A DNA stretch of 64,000 nt, taken from the NCBI GenBank assembly GCA_050955045.1, contig JBPBQV010000019.1:62001-126000 (forward strand), read 5' to 3'. This document shows positions 36,942 to 45,256 of the stretch, one piece after another. Positions within the stretch are counted from its first letter, which is position 1, and each line of letters begins with the position of its first letter. Below the pieces are notes generated by a model. The model saw only the letters and a list, made by a program, of their open reading frames with translations. It ran no database searches and had not been told where the DNA came from. This stretch comes from Mucilaginibacter_A sp050955045. Lineage in GTDB: Bacteria; Bacteroidota; Bacteroidia; Sphingobacteriales; Sphingobacteriaceae. Position numbers and translations under genes: made by a program.

Positions 36942-37218
36942 GGCTAAAAAACATCTCAACATAAAAGTTACAGGCAAAGTGCAAGGTGTTTCTTACCGGG
37001 TTACTACCAAAGCCGTTGCCGATCAGCTGGGCGTAAAAGGCTTTGTAAAAAATGTAGAAGATGGTTCTGTTTATATAGAAGCTGAAGGTGATGCTGTTTT
37101 TATCGAATCTTTTTTAGAATGGTGCCACGAAGGGCCAGACCAGGCGCGGGTAGAACAGGTAAAAAGTACCGAAGGTGAAATAAAAAACTATCGTAATTTT
37201 GAAGTCGTAAAAAAGTAA
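36940..37218 (+). CDS. Acylphosphatase
   Basis: A 92-residue protein of normal length for the family, which hydrolyses acyl phosphates such as carbamoyl phosphate. The active-site Arg is in KVQGVSYRVTTK (R22) and the Asn in GVKGFVKNVEDGSVYIEAEGD (N39 or so). The usual GVGFR loop reads GVSYR here. It lies 4 bases before the flippase gene. The start codon falls at the end of a dispersed motif copy. Confidence 0.93.
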   Translation: MAKKHLNIKVTGKVQGVSYRVTTKAVADQLGVKGFVKNVEDGSVYIEAEGDAVFIESFLEWCHEGPDQARVEQVKSTEGEIKNYRNFEVVKK

Positions 37219-37222
37219 TATA

Positions 37223-38764
37223 TTGAGTGAATTAGAAATAGTTCATTCAGCTTTAATCAACCTTCAAAATTTGTCAACAATAAAAAAATTTGCCGGCCAA
37301 ACGGCAATCTATGGGTTAAGCACAGTATTTTCCAGGGTGCTTAACTTTATCCTTACTCCATTATTCGTTTACGTATATCCAACCAAAGTATACGGGATAT
37401 TTACTTATATGTACAGCCTGGCATCGCTGATTAATCCGATTCTGGCTTTTGGTATGGAAACTACTTTTTTCCGTTATCTTAACAAAACTGATGCTGATAA
37501 GGAAAAAGTTTACAGCAATACTTTTTTTACCATAGCTTTTATTGCGGCGTTATTTTTACTGTGTAGTTTGCCATTAAGCAATTTCATAGCCGGCTTGATG
37601 GGCAAAGATGCAAGCGCAGCAGACCAGGTTTTATTTATCCGGTATTTTATTTACATTATTGCGGTAGATGCGTTAGGTGTTATTCCTTTTGCCAAAGTTC
37701 GGGCCGATGGCCGGCCAGCGCGTTTTGGGTTAATTAAACTGATCAATATTTTCACTTTTGTAGGCGCTAATCTGTTTTTTCTGTTTGCTGTTCCACTGCT
37801 GATCAAACATAATGGTTATGGCGCTTCCTGGTTGATAAATTGGTACAGGCCAGCCTGGATCGGTTACGTATTTATATCAAACCTAATTGCCAGCGTAGTT
37901 ACCTTACTGTTTTTACTGCCCGAAATATTACAGCTTAAATTTAAGTATGATGTCGGGTTGATCAAAAATATGTTGCTGTACAGTTTTCCTGTGCTGGTAG
38001 CTAATATTTCTTTTATCATTAATGAAAATATTGATAAAATCTTCCTTAAAAACCTTTTGCCAGCTTCGCAGCAGCAGGATGTTGGCATTTATGGTGCTTG
38101 TTGTAAACTCGCCATTTTTTTAAGTATTGCTGTTTCGGCTTTCCGTTTAGGTGCAGAACCTTTCTTTTTCAGCCAGGCTAAAAACAAAAATTCGGGTGAA
38201 ACTTATGCTAAAATCATGACTTATTTTGTGATTGCGGTTTGCCTAATGTTTGTTGCTTTATCAGCCAATATCGAAATTTTAAAAGGTTTTATTAAAGGTA
38301 AAGATGCCGTACAACGCGAGCTTTACTGGTCGGGTTTACAAGTTGTGCCCGTACTTTTATTTGGATATGTAAGCTTAGGTATCTACATGAATTTATCCAT
38401 CTGGTACAAACTTTCTGATCAAACGCGTTTTGGTTTATACATTTCTGGCATTGGCGCAGTTTTGACCATAGTTTTAAATCTGATTTTCATTCCCAAATAC
38501 AGTTACGTAGCTTCTGCCTGGATTTCACTGATTGCTTATGCAACCATGATGGTTTTATCGTACATCCTCGGCCAAAAAAACTATCCGATTCCTTATCAGC
38601 TTAAAAAAAACTTGGCTTATCTTATTGCATCCGTAGTAATTGTATATTTATCGTTCACAGTTTTCCACCGAAACCTGATTATTGGTAATCTGTTTTTGAT
38701 TTTATTTGCAGCAGCAGCAGTTTATAACGAGCGGAAACTTCTTTTATCATTTAAAAAATCATGA
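37223..38764 (+). CDS. Oligosaccharide flippase/polysaccharide biosynthesis protein
   Basis: A 513-residue membrane protein of the MOP flippase superfamily with about 14 hydrophobic segments. The conserved N-terminus is STIKKFAGQTAIYGLSTVFSRVLNF. No ATG precedes it: candidates are TTG at 37223 and TTG at 37271; the second gives the usual family start (M-STIKK) and I regard both as open. It exports lipid-linked glycans. The paralogue at 4.4 kb lies in the sugar cluster; this one is among housekeeping genes. It overlaps dut by 4 bases. Confidence 0.87.
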   Translation: MSELEIVHSALINLQNLSTIKKFAGQTAIYGLSTVFSRVLNFILTPLFVYVYPTKVYGIFTYMYSLASLINPILAFGMETTFFRYLNKTDADKEKVYSNTFFTIAFIAALFLLCSLPLSNFIAGLMGKDASAADQVLFIRYFIYIIAVDALGVIPFAKVRADGRPARFGLIKLINIFTFVGANLFFLFAVPLLIKHNGYGASWLINWYRPAWIGYVFISNLIASVVTLLFLLPEILQLKFKYDVGLIKNMLLYSFPVLVANISFIINENIDKIFLKNLLPASQQQDVGIYGACCKLAIFLSIAVSAFRLGAEPFFFSQAKNKNSGETYAKIMTYFVIAVCLMFVALSANIEILKGFIKGKDAVQRELYWSGLQVVPVLLFGYVSLGIYMNLSIWYKLSDQTRFGLYISGIGAVLTIVLNLIFIPKYSYVASAWISLIAYATMMVLSYILGQKNYPIPYQLKKNLAYLIASVVIVYLSFTVFHRNLIIGNLFLILFAAAAVYNERKLLLSFKKS

Positions 38765-39192
38765 CGATTCGGATTATCAATAAATCTAACAACAGCCTTC
38801 CTGCTTACGAAACAGCACATGCTGCGGGGATGGACTTGAAAGCAGATTTGCAGGAAACCGTAATTTTAAAACCAATGCAACGATTGCTTATTTCAACAGG
38901 AATTTATATTGAATTGCCAGTAGGTTTTGAAGCGCAGATCAGGCCGAGAAGTGGTTTGGCATTTAAACACGGAATTGGTATTGTTAATTCTCCCGGAACG
39001 GTTGATGCAGATTATCGCGGAGAAATTAAAGTATTGTTAATCAATTTTTCTGATACTAATTTTGCGATAAATCACGGAGATCGGATTGCACAAATGGTTA
39101 TCGCAAAGCACGAAAAAATTGATTGGCAGGAAGTAGAGATTCTAGGTGAAACTTCAAGAGGAGCAGGCGGTTATGGACATACTGGCGTGTAA
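38761..39192 (+). CDS. dut: dUTP diphosphatase
   Basis: A 143-residue trimeric dUTPase with all five motifs: AAGMDLKADL, PRSGLAFKHG, GTVDADYRGEIKV (catalytic Asp), RIAQMVI and the Arg-Gly-rich RGAGGYGHTG at the C-terminus. It hydrolyses dUTP to dUMP to keep uracil out of DNA. Its ATGA overlaps the flippase stop, so the two are translationally coupled, and an exported TPR protein follows 8 bases after its stop. Confidence 0.96.
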   Translation: MTIRIINKSNNSLPAYETAHAAGMDLKADLQETVILKPMQRLLISTGIYIELPVGFEAQIRPRSGLAFKHGIGIVNSPGTVDADYRGEIKVLLINFSDTNFAINHGDRIAQMVIAKHEKIDWQEVEILGETSRGAGGYGHTGV

Positions 39193-39199
39193 TAAAATC

Positions 39200-40942
39200 A
39201 TGAAAAGTTTTTACTTGGCTTTTGGTTTGATGTTGATGCTGTTTCCGGGCTTTACTTTCGCGCAGCACCCAAAAAACACTGCTAAAAACAGTATCGTAAT
39301 GGTTGTGGGCAAACCTTTAACCCGGAGCGACAGTGTAATTGTGAACCAGCTTTTTTATCAGGCTTTACGCGAAAAAACGATGGAAAATGCGCCGGCAGCT
39401 GCTACGCTTTTTGCTCAGGTTTTGGAGATTGATCCTGCAAATGATGCCGGCATGTACGAGCTGGCCCGTATCCGCACCAATCAAAATAAGGATGCTGATG
39501 CGTTACAATTGTTAGAAAAAGCCGTAACTGTAAACCCGGATAACGAATGGTATTGGCTGGCACTGGCTGGTAATTATGAAAAGATTAACGATATACCAAA
39601 GCTGGAAAACGTGTTTAAAGAATTAATCAGGCTAAACCCGGAGAAACCTGATAATTACACCAATGAGGCAAGAGCTTTGGTACTGAATAAAAAATATGAT
39701 GAAGCTTTAGCGGTTTATAACCAGTTAGAAGATTTGGTTGGAAAAAATGAAGAAATCGTTTTTGGAAAACAAAAAATCTACCTGAAACAAGGCAAGCTGG
39801 ATTTGGCCACAAAAGATTTAGAGCAATTGATTCAGCAAAATCCACAGGAAATCCGTCCGTATTTGCAGTTAAGCGATCTGTATAATTCTAATAATCAAAA
39901 CGATAAAGCTTTAAAAGTTTTAGAAAGTGCCGGCAAAATTAATGCTGATGATCCATTAATTCATTTGGCTTTGGCTGATGTTTATCGGGATAAAAAAAAT
40001 TATGTTGCTTGTTTTAATGAGCTAAAAACAGCATTTGCTTTTCCGTCTTTAAAAATAGAAGATAAATTGCGTATCGTTTCCGGTTATTTCCCAAAGTTTC
40101 CTGATCCTGAAGCCAAATCAAGTGCGCTGGAACTGAGCCGGATCATTTCTGTTTTGCATCCTGATGATGCCCGCGCTTTTACTTTGTACGGAGATATGCT
40201 TGTACAAAACGCTTCTTATCCGCAGGCCATTCCAGTTTACCGTAAATCTTTGGCTCTGAATGATCAGACTTATGCCGTTTGGGAGCAGTTAATGCGGCTG
40301 GAATTAGGCGAAAACCAACTCGATCAAGTCATTAAAGATGGTGAAGAAGCTTTGTCACTTTTTCCAAATCAGGCAGTTGCCAATTATTTGGTTGGCGTGG
40401 CTTATTCGCAAAAAAGTAAGGTAAAAGAAGCATTAAGTTATTTTAAAAATGCGGTTGCTTTGGGTTCAACTAACAAAGAATTGATGAGTCAGGTTTATGC
40501 AGCTTTGGGCGATAGTTATCATCAGCAAAAAGATGATGTGCAATCTGATGCGGCTTATGATCAATCGATCAGCAACAATCCGGATAATGCTTACACGCTG
40601 AATAATTATGCTTATTATTTATCATTGAGAGGAGAAAAACTGGACAAGGCAGCGCAAATGTCTCGCCACAGCAATGAACTGCAACCGGAAAATGCTTCTT
40701 TTGAGGATACTTTTGCCTGGGTTCTTTTCAAACAAAAAAAATATTCGGAAGCTAAAAGCTGGATGGAAAAAGCCATCAAACACAATAAAAACAGTGCTGG
40801 TTTGGCAGAGCATTATGGTGATGTGCTGTACTTTTTAAACGATTCGGATAATGCTGTTAAATACTGGAAATTAGCAAGGCAACTTGGAAGTAAATCAGTT
40901 GTTTTAGAACAAAAAATTAATGAGAAAAAGTATGTGGAATAA
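39200..40942 (+). CDS. Exported tetratricopeptide-repeat protein
   Basis: About 580 residues from the ATG at 39200, which begins a clear signal peptide (FYLAFGLMLMLFPGFTFAQ); an in-frame start 18 codons upstream would run into dut. The mature protein carries many TPR-like helix pairs with signatures such as AATLFAQVLEIDPANDAGMY and PDNAYTLNNYAYYLSLRG. Such proteins scaffold envelope complexes, but the partner is unknown. The overlap with dut and DUF4292 genes indicates one operon. Confidence 0.88.
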   Translation: MKSFYLAFGLMLMLFPGFTFAQHPKNTAKNSIVMVVGKPLTRSDSVIVNQLFYQALREKTMENAPAAATLFAQVLEIDPANDAGMYELARIRTNQNKDADALQLLEKAVTVNPDNEWYWLALAGNYEKINDIPKLENVFKELIRLNPEKPDNYTNEARALVLNKKYDEALAVYNQLEDLVGKNEEIVFGKQKIYLKQGKLDLATKDLEQLIQQNPQEIRPYLQLSDLYNSNNQNDKALKVLESAGKINADDPLIHLALADVYRDKKNYVACFNELKTAFAFPSLKIEDKLRIVSGYFPKFPDPEAKSSALELSRIISVLHPDDARAFTLYGDMLVQNASYPQAIPVYRKSLALNDQTYAVWEQLMRLELGENQLDQVIKDGEEALSLFPNQAVANYLVGVAYSQKSKVKEALSYFKNAVALGSTNKELMSQVYAALGDSYHQQKDDVQSDAAYDQSISNNPDNAYTLNNYAYYLSLRGEKLDKAAQMSRHSNELQPENASFEDTFAWVLFKQKKYSEAKSWMEKAIKHNKNSAGLAEHYGDVLYFLNDSDNAVKYWKLARQLGSKSVVLEQKINEKKYVE

Positions 40943-41723
40943 GGTTCTGATTGCCGGAATTATCCTGAGCATGTTTGGCTGCAAAGCAAAAAAGCATTTG
41001 GTTGAGGTTAATCGCCCGGTTGCAGATTCTGCTCTTATAAAAACAGATAGCAGTACAAACAATAATAAAAATGAAAAACTGGCAGCAATAAAAACCAGGC
41101 AAATTAACTTCAATACTTTTTCGGGAAAAGCGCGTACACATTTAGAAATTAACGGAAAAGGTTATGATGTTACCATGAATATCAGGGTGCAAAAAGGCAA
41201 ACAAATCTGGGTTTCAATTACGGCAATTGCTGGTATTGAAGTAGCCAGAGTCAGGATTACGCCGGATAGCATTAAAATTATTAACAAGTTGCAAAGTGCA
41301 TATCTTAAAAAACCATTTAATTATGTTTATCAATATGGAGGTAGGCAAATTAACTATCAAACGGTAGAGGCAATTGTGGTTGGAAATGCAGTTCCGGAGT
41401 TTATTAACACAGATGCTACAATTGCTGCAAGTGGAGGCAACACAATTATTTCGGGTATTTTGAATGAGCTTGCTTATCAAACTACTTTTGGTGCTGATTT
41501 AAAAGTAAGTAGTCTGAAATTAGCTAATACAAAAGCCAATCAAAAACTGGATGTAAATAACGGTGAATTTATTCAGGCAGATAATCGTATTTTACCTTCT
41601 GCTATCAGCATAAATTCATATCAAAACGGCCTCAAAGCTGATTTACATTATATTAAAGCTGAGTTTGACGGTCAGCTTGATACTCCTTTTAACGAGCCAA
41701 AAGGCTATACATTAGTTAATTAG
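40920..41723 (+). CDS. DUF4292 lipoprotein
   Basis: A 267-residue protein. The hydrophobic leader ends SMFGCKAKK with a lipobox Cys near residue 21, so it is a lipoprotein. Starts at ATG 40920 and 40932 are both possible. The mature part (FNTFSGKARTHLEINGKGYDVTMNIRVQKGKQIWVSITAIAGIEVARVRITPDSI, described in pieces) is the DUF4292 pattern, an LolA/LppM-like beta fold of unknown role in Bacteroidota. It overlaps the TPR gene by 23 bases. Confidence 0.85.
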   Translation: MRKSMWNKVLIAGIILSMFGCKAKKHLVEVNRPVADSALIKTDSSTNNNKNEKLAAIKTRQINFNTFSGKARTHLEINGKGYDVTMNIRVQKGKQIWVSITAIAGIEVARVRITPDSIKIINKLQSAYLKKPFNYVYQYGGRQINYQTVEAIVVGNAVPEFINTDATIAASGGNTIISGILNELAYQTTFGADLKVSSLKLANTKANQKLDVNNGEFIQADNRILPSAISINSYQNGLKADLHYIKAEFDGQLDTPFNEPKGYTLVN

Positions 41724-41737
41724 AAATAGCCGGAAAG

Positions 41738-43036
41738 ATGAGGAAGTTGAAAAAAACTTTACTGTTATTATTTTTTGTAATGTTTACCATGCACGCGTTT
41801 GCACAAAGCAGTGCAGAATTAAAACGTCGGAGAGATAAAATTACCAGTGAGCTGGATAAGCTGAATGATGAATATACCAAAATTTCAAGAGATAAAAAAA
41901 CATCGTTAAAGCAATTGAGTTTGTTGAAAGCACAAATTGATTTACGGGAAGAAAAAATTAAAACAGCAAATTCTGAAATCAGATTGCTGGATCATCAAAT
42001 CTCCGACAATAGTAATAACGTACGTAGTTTGCAATCGCAGTTAGATCATCTTAAAAAAGAGTATGCGGCAATGGTTCTTTTTGCTTTTCGAAATCAAAGC
42101 GCTTATAATAAATTAATGTTCCTTTTTGCAGCAAATGATTTTAACCAGGCTTACAAAAGGCTAAAATACATGCAGCAATTTGGTAATTACCGGCAGCGGC
42201 AAGCAGGTTATATTGAAGGCACGCAAAAAGATTTGCATGTTAAAATTGTGGAACTTGACCACGATAAAAGAGAAAAAAACAATATTTTAATAGATCAGGA
42301 AAAAGAAAAAGAGAATTTAGGCAAGCAAAAAGATAGCGAGGCTGAGGTTGTAAATAATTTAAGCAAGCAGGAAAAGCTTACAAAAAACGAGATGGCACAG
42401 CAAAATAAATTGTTAAGCCAAATTAAAAGATCAATCTCGACAGCTATACGCCGGGAAATTGCAGAAGCTCAACGCAAAGCTGCTGAAGAAGCACGTGCTG
42501 CTGCGGCGGCCGTGGCAGCAGCTGCTGCAAAAGCCAGAGCAGAGAGCAAGCCTGTAGCAGCAACAGTAGCTCCTAAAACAGTAGCAAAAGGAACTGATGT
42601 GTTATCTGCAACGCCGGAAGCTGCAAAATTATCAAATGATTTTTTAGGAAATCGGGGCAGATTACCCTGGCCAGTAGCAACTGGTGCAGTTGTAGAACGT
42701 TTTGGCATCACTTACATACAAGGAATTAAAACAGATAATTCTGGAATTGATATTAAAACAAGCGAAGGTGCAACTGTACATAGTGTCTTTTCCGGAGAAG
42801 TAAGTAAAGTAGAAAATGTGGATGGTTCTTATTTAATTGTTATTCGGCATGGTGAGTATTTTACTGCTTACATGAATTTGCGGTCGGTTAGCGTTTCAAA
42901 AGGGCAGAAAGTAAGTATTAAACAAACTATAGGAGTTGCAGGTTCAGATTCGCAAAGCGGCGATACGCAAGTCCATTTTGAATTGTGGAAGGGCTTTACA
43001 CCACAAAATCCGCAAAGCTGGATTGCAAACAATTAG
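41738..43036 (+). CDS. EnvC-like murein-hydrolase activator with LytM domain
   Basis: A 432-residue exported protein. It has a signal peptide (LLLLFFVMFTMHAFAQ), long coiled coils (about 25-110 and 155-245), an Ala-rich linker near 245-275, and a C-terminal LytM/M23 domain (about 315-425). The domain is degenerate at its metal site: the first HxxxD region reads DNSGIDIK without the His, while HGEYFTAYMNL and VHFELWKG are partly kept. A missing metal ligand is what defines EnvC-type activators of amidases, so it is probably non-catalytic. It should act in cell separation. It follows the DUF4292 gene by 14 bases. Confidence 0.87.
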   Translation: MRKLKKTLLLLFFVMFTMHAFAQSSAELKRRRDKITSELDKLNDEYTKISRDKKTSLKQLSLLKAQIDLREEKIKTANSEIRLLDHQISDNSNNVRSLQSQLDHLKKEYAAMVLFAFRNQSAYNKLMFLFAANDFNQAYKRLKYMQQFGNYRQRQAGYIEGTQKDLHVKIVELDHDKREKNNILIDQEKEKENLGKQKDSEAEVVNNLSKQEKLTKNEMAQQNKLLSQIKRSISTAIRREIAEAQRKAAEEARAAAAAVAAAAAKARAESKPVAATVAPKTVAKGTDVLSATPEAAKLSNDFLGNRGRLPWPVATGAVVERFGITYIQGIKTDNSGIDIKTSEGATVHSVFSGEVSKVENVDGSYLIVIRHGEYFTAYMNLRSVSVSKGQKVSIKQTIGVAGSDSQSGDTQVHFELWKGFTPQNPQSWIANN

Positions 43037-43042
43037 TGCTGA

Positions 43043-43071
43043 TTTGTTATATTAATTATTGTTTATATTTG
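43043..43071 (+). promoter_or_regulatory. Bacteroidota promoter TTTG-N17-TATATTTG
   Basis: TTTG at 43043-43046 and TATATTTG at 43064-43071, separated by 17 bases, match the -33/-7 consensus. The tatA ATG lies 19 bases after the -7 box. Confidence 0.7.
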
Positions 43072-43090
43072 TTCATTAAAAATCTAAGTT

Positions 43091-43435
43091 ATGATAAACC
43101 CAGTTTATTTGTTTTTAAATATAGGTACGCCAGAACTGATCTTGATTCTGGGCGTAGCTTTGTTACTTTTTGGAGGTAATAAATTACCTGAACTTGCCCG
43201 CGGATTAGGAAAAGGTATTCGTGAATTTAAAGATGCTTCGGATGGTGTGAAAAGAGAAATCCATAATCAAATCAATAGTTTTGATGAAGTGAAAATCCAA
43301 CACGAGCATGAAACTCCGGCTACCACAACTTCAGCATCCGTTCCGGATGTTAGTCCGCTTGATCAGCCTGAAATTACGCCTCGTCAAACGTATTCTTCAG
43401 ATCTTCCGCATACCAATTCTACAGAAATTAAATAA
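43091..43435 (+). CDS. tatA: Twin-arginine translocase subunit TatA (first copy)
   Basis: A 114-residue TatA-family protein: an N-terminal helix (TPELILILGVALLLF), the FGGNKLPELARGLGKGIREFKDA hinge and amphipathic helix, and an acidic Thr/Pro-rich tail. TatA oligomerises to move folded twin-arginine substrates, working with TatC. No tatC is in this window. A second, shorter copy follows 32 bases downstream, so the two probably form an operon. Confidence 0.93.
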   Translation: MINPVYLFLNIGTPELILILGVALLLFGGNKLPELARGLGKGIREFKDASDGVKREIHNQINSFDEVKIQHEHETPATTTSASVPDVSPLDQPEITPRQTYSSDLPHTNSTEIK

Positions 43436-43467
43436 TTAAAAAATTTAACCATTAAATCATAAATATC

Positions 43468-43689
43468 ATGGGCGGATTAGGTGCACCAGAAATCATTTTA
43501 ATATTAGCAGTAGTTTTATTATTGTTCGGAGGAAAAAAAATCCCTGAATTAATGAAAGGTTTAGGAAAAGGTGTAAAGGAGTTTAAAGATGCTTCAAACG
43601 ATCCTCCGGTTACTACAACCAATCATACAACTACTACAAATCCTGTTTCAACAACAGCAGATCACAGAGACGAAAGAACAACGTTATAA
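43468..43689 (+). CDS. Twin-arginine translocase subunit TatA (second copy)
   Basis: A 73-residue TatA-family protein with the conserved APEIILILAVVLLLFGGKKIPELMKGLG hinge (described in part) and FKDASND, then a short Thr-rich tail. It is clearly a paralogue of the upstream copy with a different tail. TatA/TatB division of labour is possible but TatB-like features (longer acidic helix) are not seen. A strong terminator follows. Confidence 0.92.
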   Translation: MGGLGAPEIILILAVVLLLFGGKKIPELMKGLGKGVKEFKDASNDPPVTTTNHTTTTNPVSTTADHRDERTTL

Positions 43690-43745
43690 TTCGTTCTTTC
43701 CGATTTTCTAAATCTTTATTGCTTATCATAAGCGATAGCTATATT

Positions 43746-43790
43746 AACTTACTGTTAAGATGTTTTAATCTTTTACAGTAAGTTTTTTTT
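43746..43790 (+). terminator. Rho-independent terminator after tatA pair
   Basis: AACTTACTGT / ACAGTAAGTT, a 10-bp perfect stem with a loop of about 19 bases and a T8 run. It ends the tat transcript just before gatA. Confidence 0.85.
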
Positions 43791-43804
43791 ATATTGGCAC
43801 CCTT

Positions 43805-45229
43805 ATGAAATTTTATTCTTCTTTAAAAGAAGTTCAGGAGGACTTAAGAGACAACGCTGTTACAGTTATTTCTTTGGTTGAATATTACCTGGACAGAATA
43901 ACTCAGCATCAAAACTTAAATGCTTTTAACGGGGTTTTTGCTGATGAGGCTTTGCGTGATGCTTCTTTTATCGACCAAAAATTAAAAGAAGGAACAGCTG
44001 GCCGCCTAGCCGGAATGGTTATCTGCATCAAGGATAACATTTGTTACAAGGGCCACGAGGTTACAGCATCTTCCAAAATACTACAAGGTTTTACTTCTGT
44101 TTATTCAGCTACGGTACTAGAGCGTTTATTGGCCGAAGATGTAATTATCATTGGTCGCACCAATTGCGATGAATTTGCAATGGGCGGTTCCAACGAAACT
44201 TCCTATTACGGTCCGGTTAAAAATTTTAGTGATATAAAAAGAGTATCCGGCGGGTCATCCGGCGGTTCGGCAGTTGCTGTTCAGGCAGACTTATGTTTGG
44301 CCGCTTTGGGAACAGATACCGGCGGTTCTGTTCGTCAGCCAGCTTCGTTTTGCGGCGTTATCGGTTTAAAACCTACTTATGGCCGCGTTTCCCGTCATGG
44401 TATTATCGCGTATGCTTCTTCTTTCGATCAAGTTGGGCCAATTACTAAATCGATAGAAGATGCTGCTTTGCTGATGGAAATTATGGCCGGAAGTGACGAG
44501 TATGATAGCACAGCAGCACAAAACCTTGTTCCAAAATATACTTCATCTGAAAAAAGTAGTGGTAAAAAGAGCATTGCTTATTTTCAGGAAATCCTGGAAA
44601 GTGATGGTGTTGATCAGGAAATCAAAAACCTGATGCAAAACAAAATCAAGGCTTTGCAGGCAGATGGTCATGTAGTAGAGCCTGTATCTTTTACCTACCT
44701 GGATTATGTAGTTCCTACTTATTATGTGTTAACCGCAGCAGAAGCATCCTCCAATCTTTCCCGCTTTGATGGTGTACATTATGGTTACCGAAGTGCCAAC
44801 GCAACAGATGTAGAAACTACTTATACTAAAACCCGCACAGAAGGCTTTGGCGAAGAAGTGAAAAGGCGCATTATGCTGGGCACTTTTGTACTGAGTTCCG
44901 GTTATTACGATGCCTATTATACAAAAGCACAAAAAGTAAGAAGGCTGATTAAAGATAAAACGAATGAAATTTTAAATAATCATGATTTTATTTTAATGCC
45001 AACCACGCCAACCGCTGCTTTTAATATTGGAGAAATTGTAAAAGACCCAATTGTAATGTACCTGGAAGATATCTTTACCGTTCAGGCTGCACTGGCTGGT
45101 GTTCCGGCAATTTCATTACCCGTAGGCAACAATGCCGATGGATTACCGTTAGGATTGCAATTGCTTGCTCCGGCTTTTGCTGAAGAGGAGTTGTTAAACT
45201 TTTCAGCTTACTTTTTAAATCTTGCTTGA
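43805..45229 (+). CDS. gatA: Asp/Glu-tRNA amidotransferase subunit A
   Basis: A 474-residue amidase-family protein. The catalytic Lys is in VICIKDNICY (about residue 76); SGGSSGGSAVAV near 151 and TGGSVRQPASF near 175 hold the Ser residues of the Ser-cisSer-Lys triad. It supplies ammonia for converting Asp-tRNA(Asn) or Glu-tRNA(Gln) to the amidated forms. The gatB and gatC partners are not in the window. The coding sequence contains the window-wide motif in the frame DASFID at 43959. Confidence 0.96.
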   Translation: MKFYSSLKEVQEDLRDNAVTVISLVEYYLDRITQHQNLNAFNGVFADEALRDASFIDQKLKEGTAGRLAGMVICIKDNICYKGHEVTASSKILQGFTSVYSATVLERLLAEDVIIIGRTNCDEFAMGGSNETSYYGPVKNFSDIKRVSGGSSGGSAVAVQADLCLAALGTDTGGSVRQPASFCGVIGLKPTYGRVSRHGIIAYASSFDQVGPITKSIEDAALLMEIMAGSDEYDSTAAQNLVPKYTSSEKSSGKKSIAYFQEILESDGVDQEIKNLMQNKIKALQADGHVVEPVSFTYLDYVVPTYYVLTAAEASSNLSRFDGVHYGYRSANATDVETTYTKTRTEGFGEEVKRRIMLGTFVLSSGYYDAYYTKAQKVRRLIKDKTNEILNNHDFILMPTTPTAAFNIGEIVKDPIVMYLEDIFTVQAALAGVPAISLPVGNNADGLPLGLQLLAPAFAEEELLNFSAYFLNLA

Positions 45230-45256
45230 GTTCTTGTATAGATTCAATTATTAAAA

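Noticed and set aside
42469..42711. Alanine/serine-rich minus-strand ORF in the EnvC-like gene
   Set aside because: It mirrors the Ala-rich linker codons of the real gene; low complexity.
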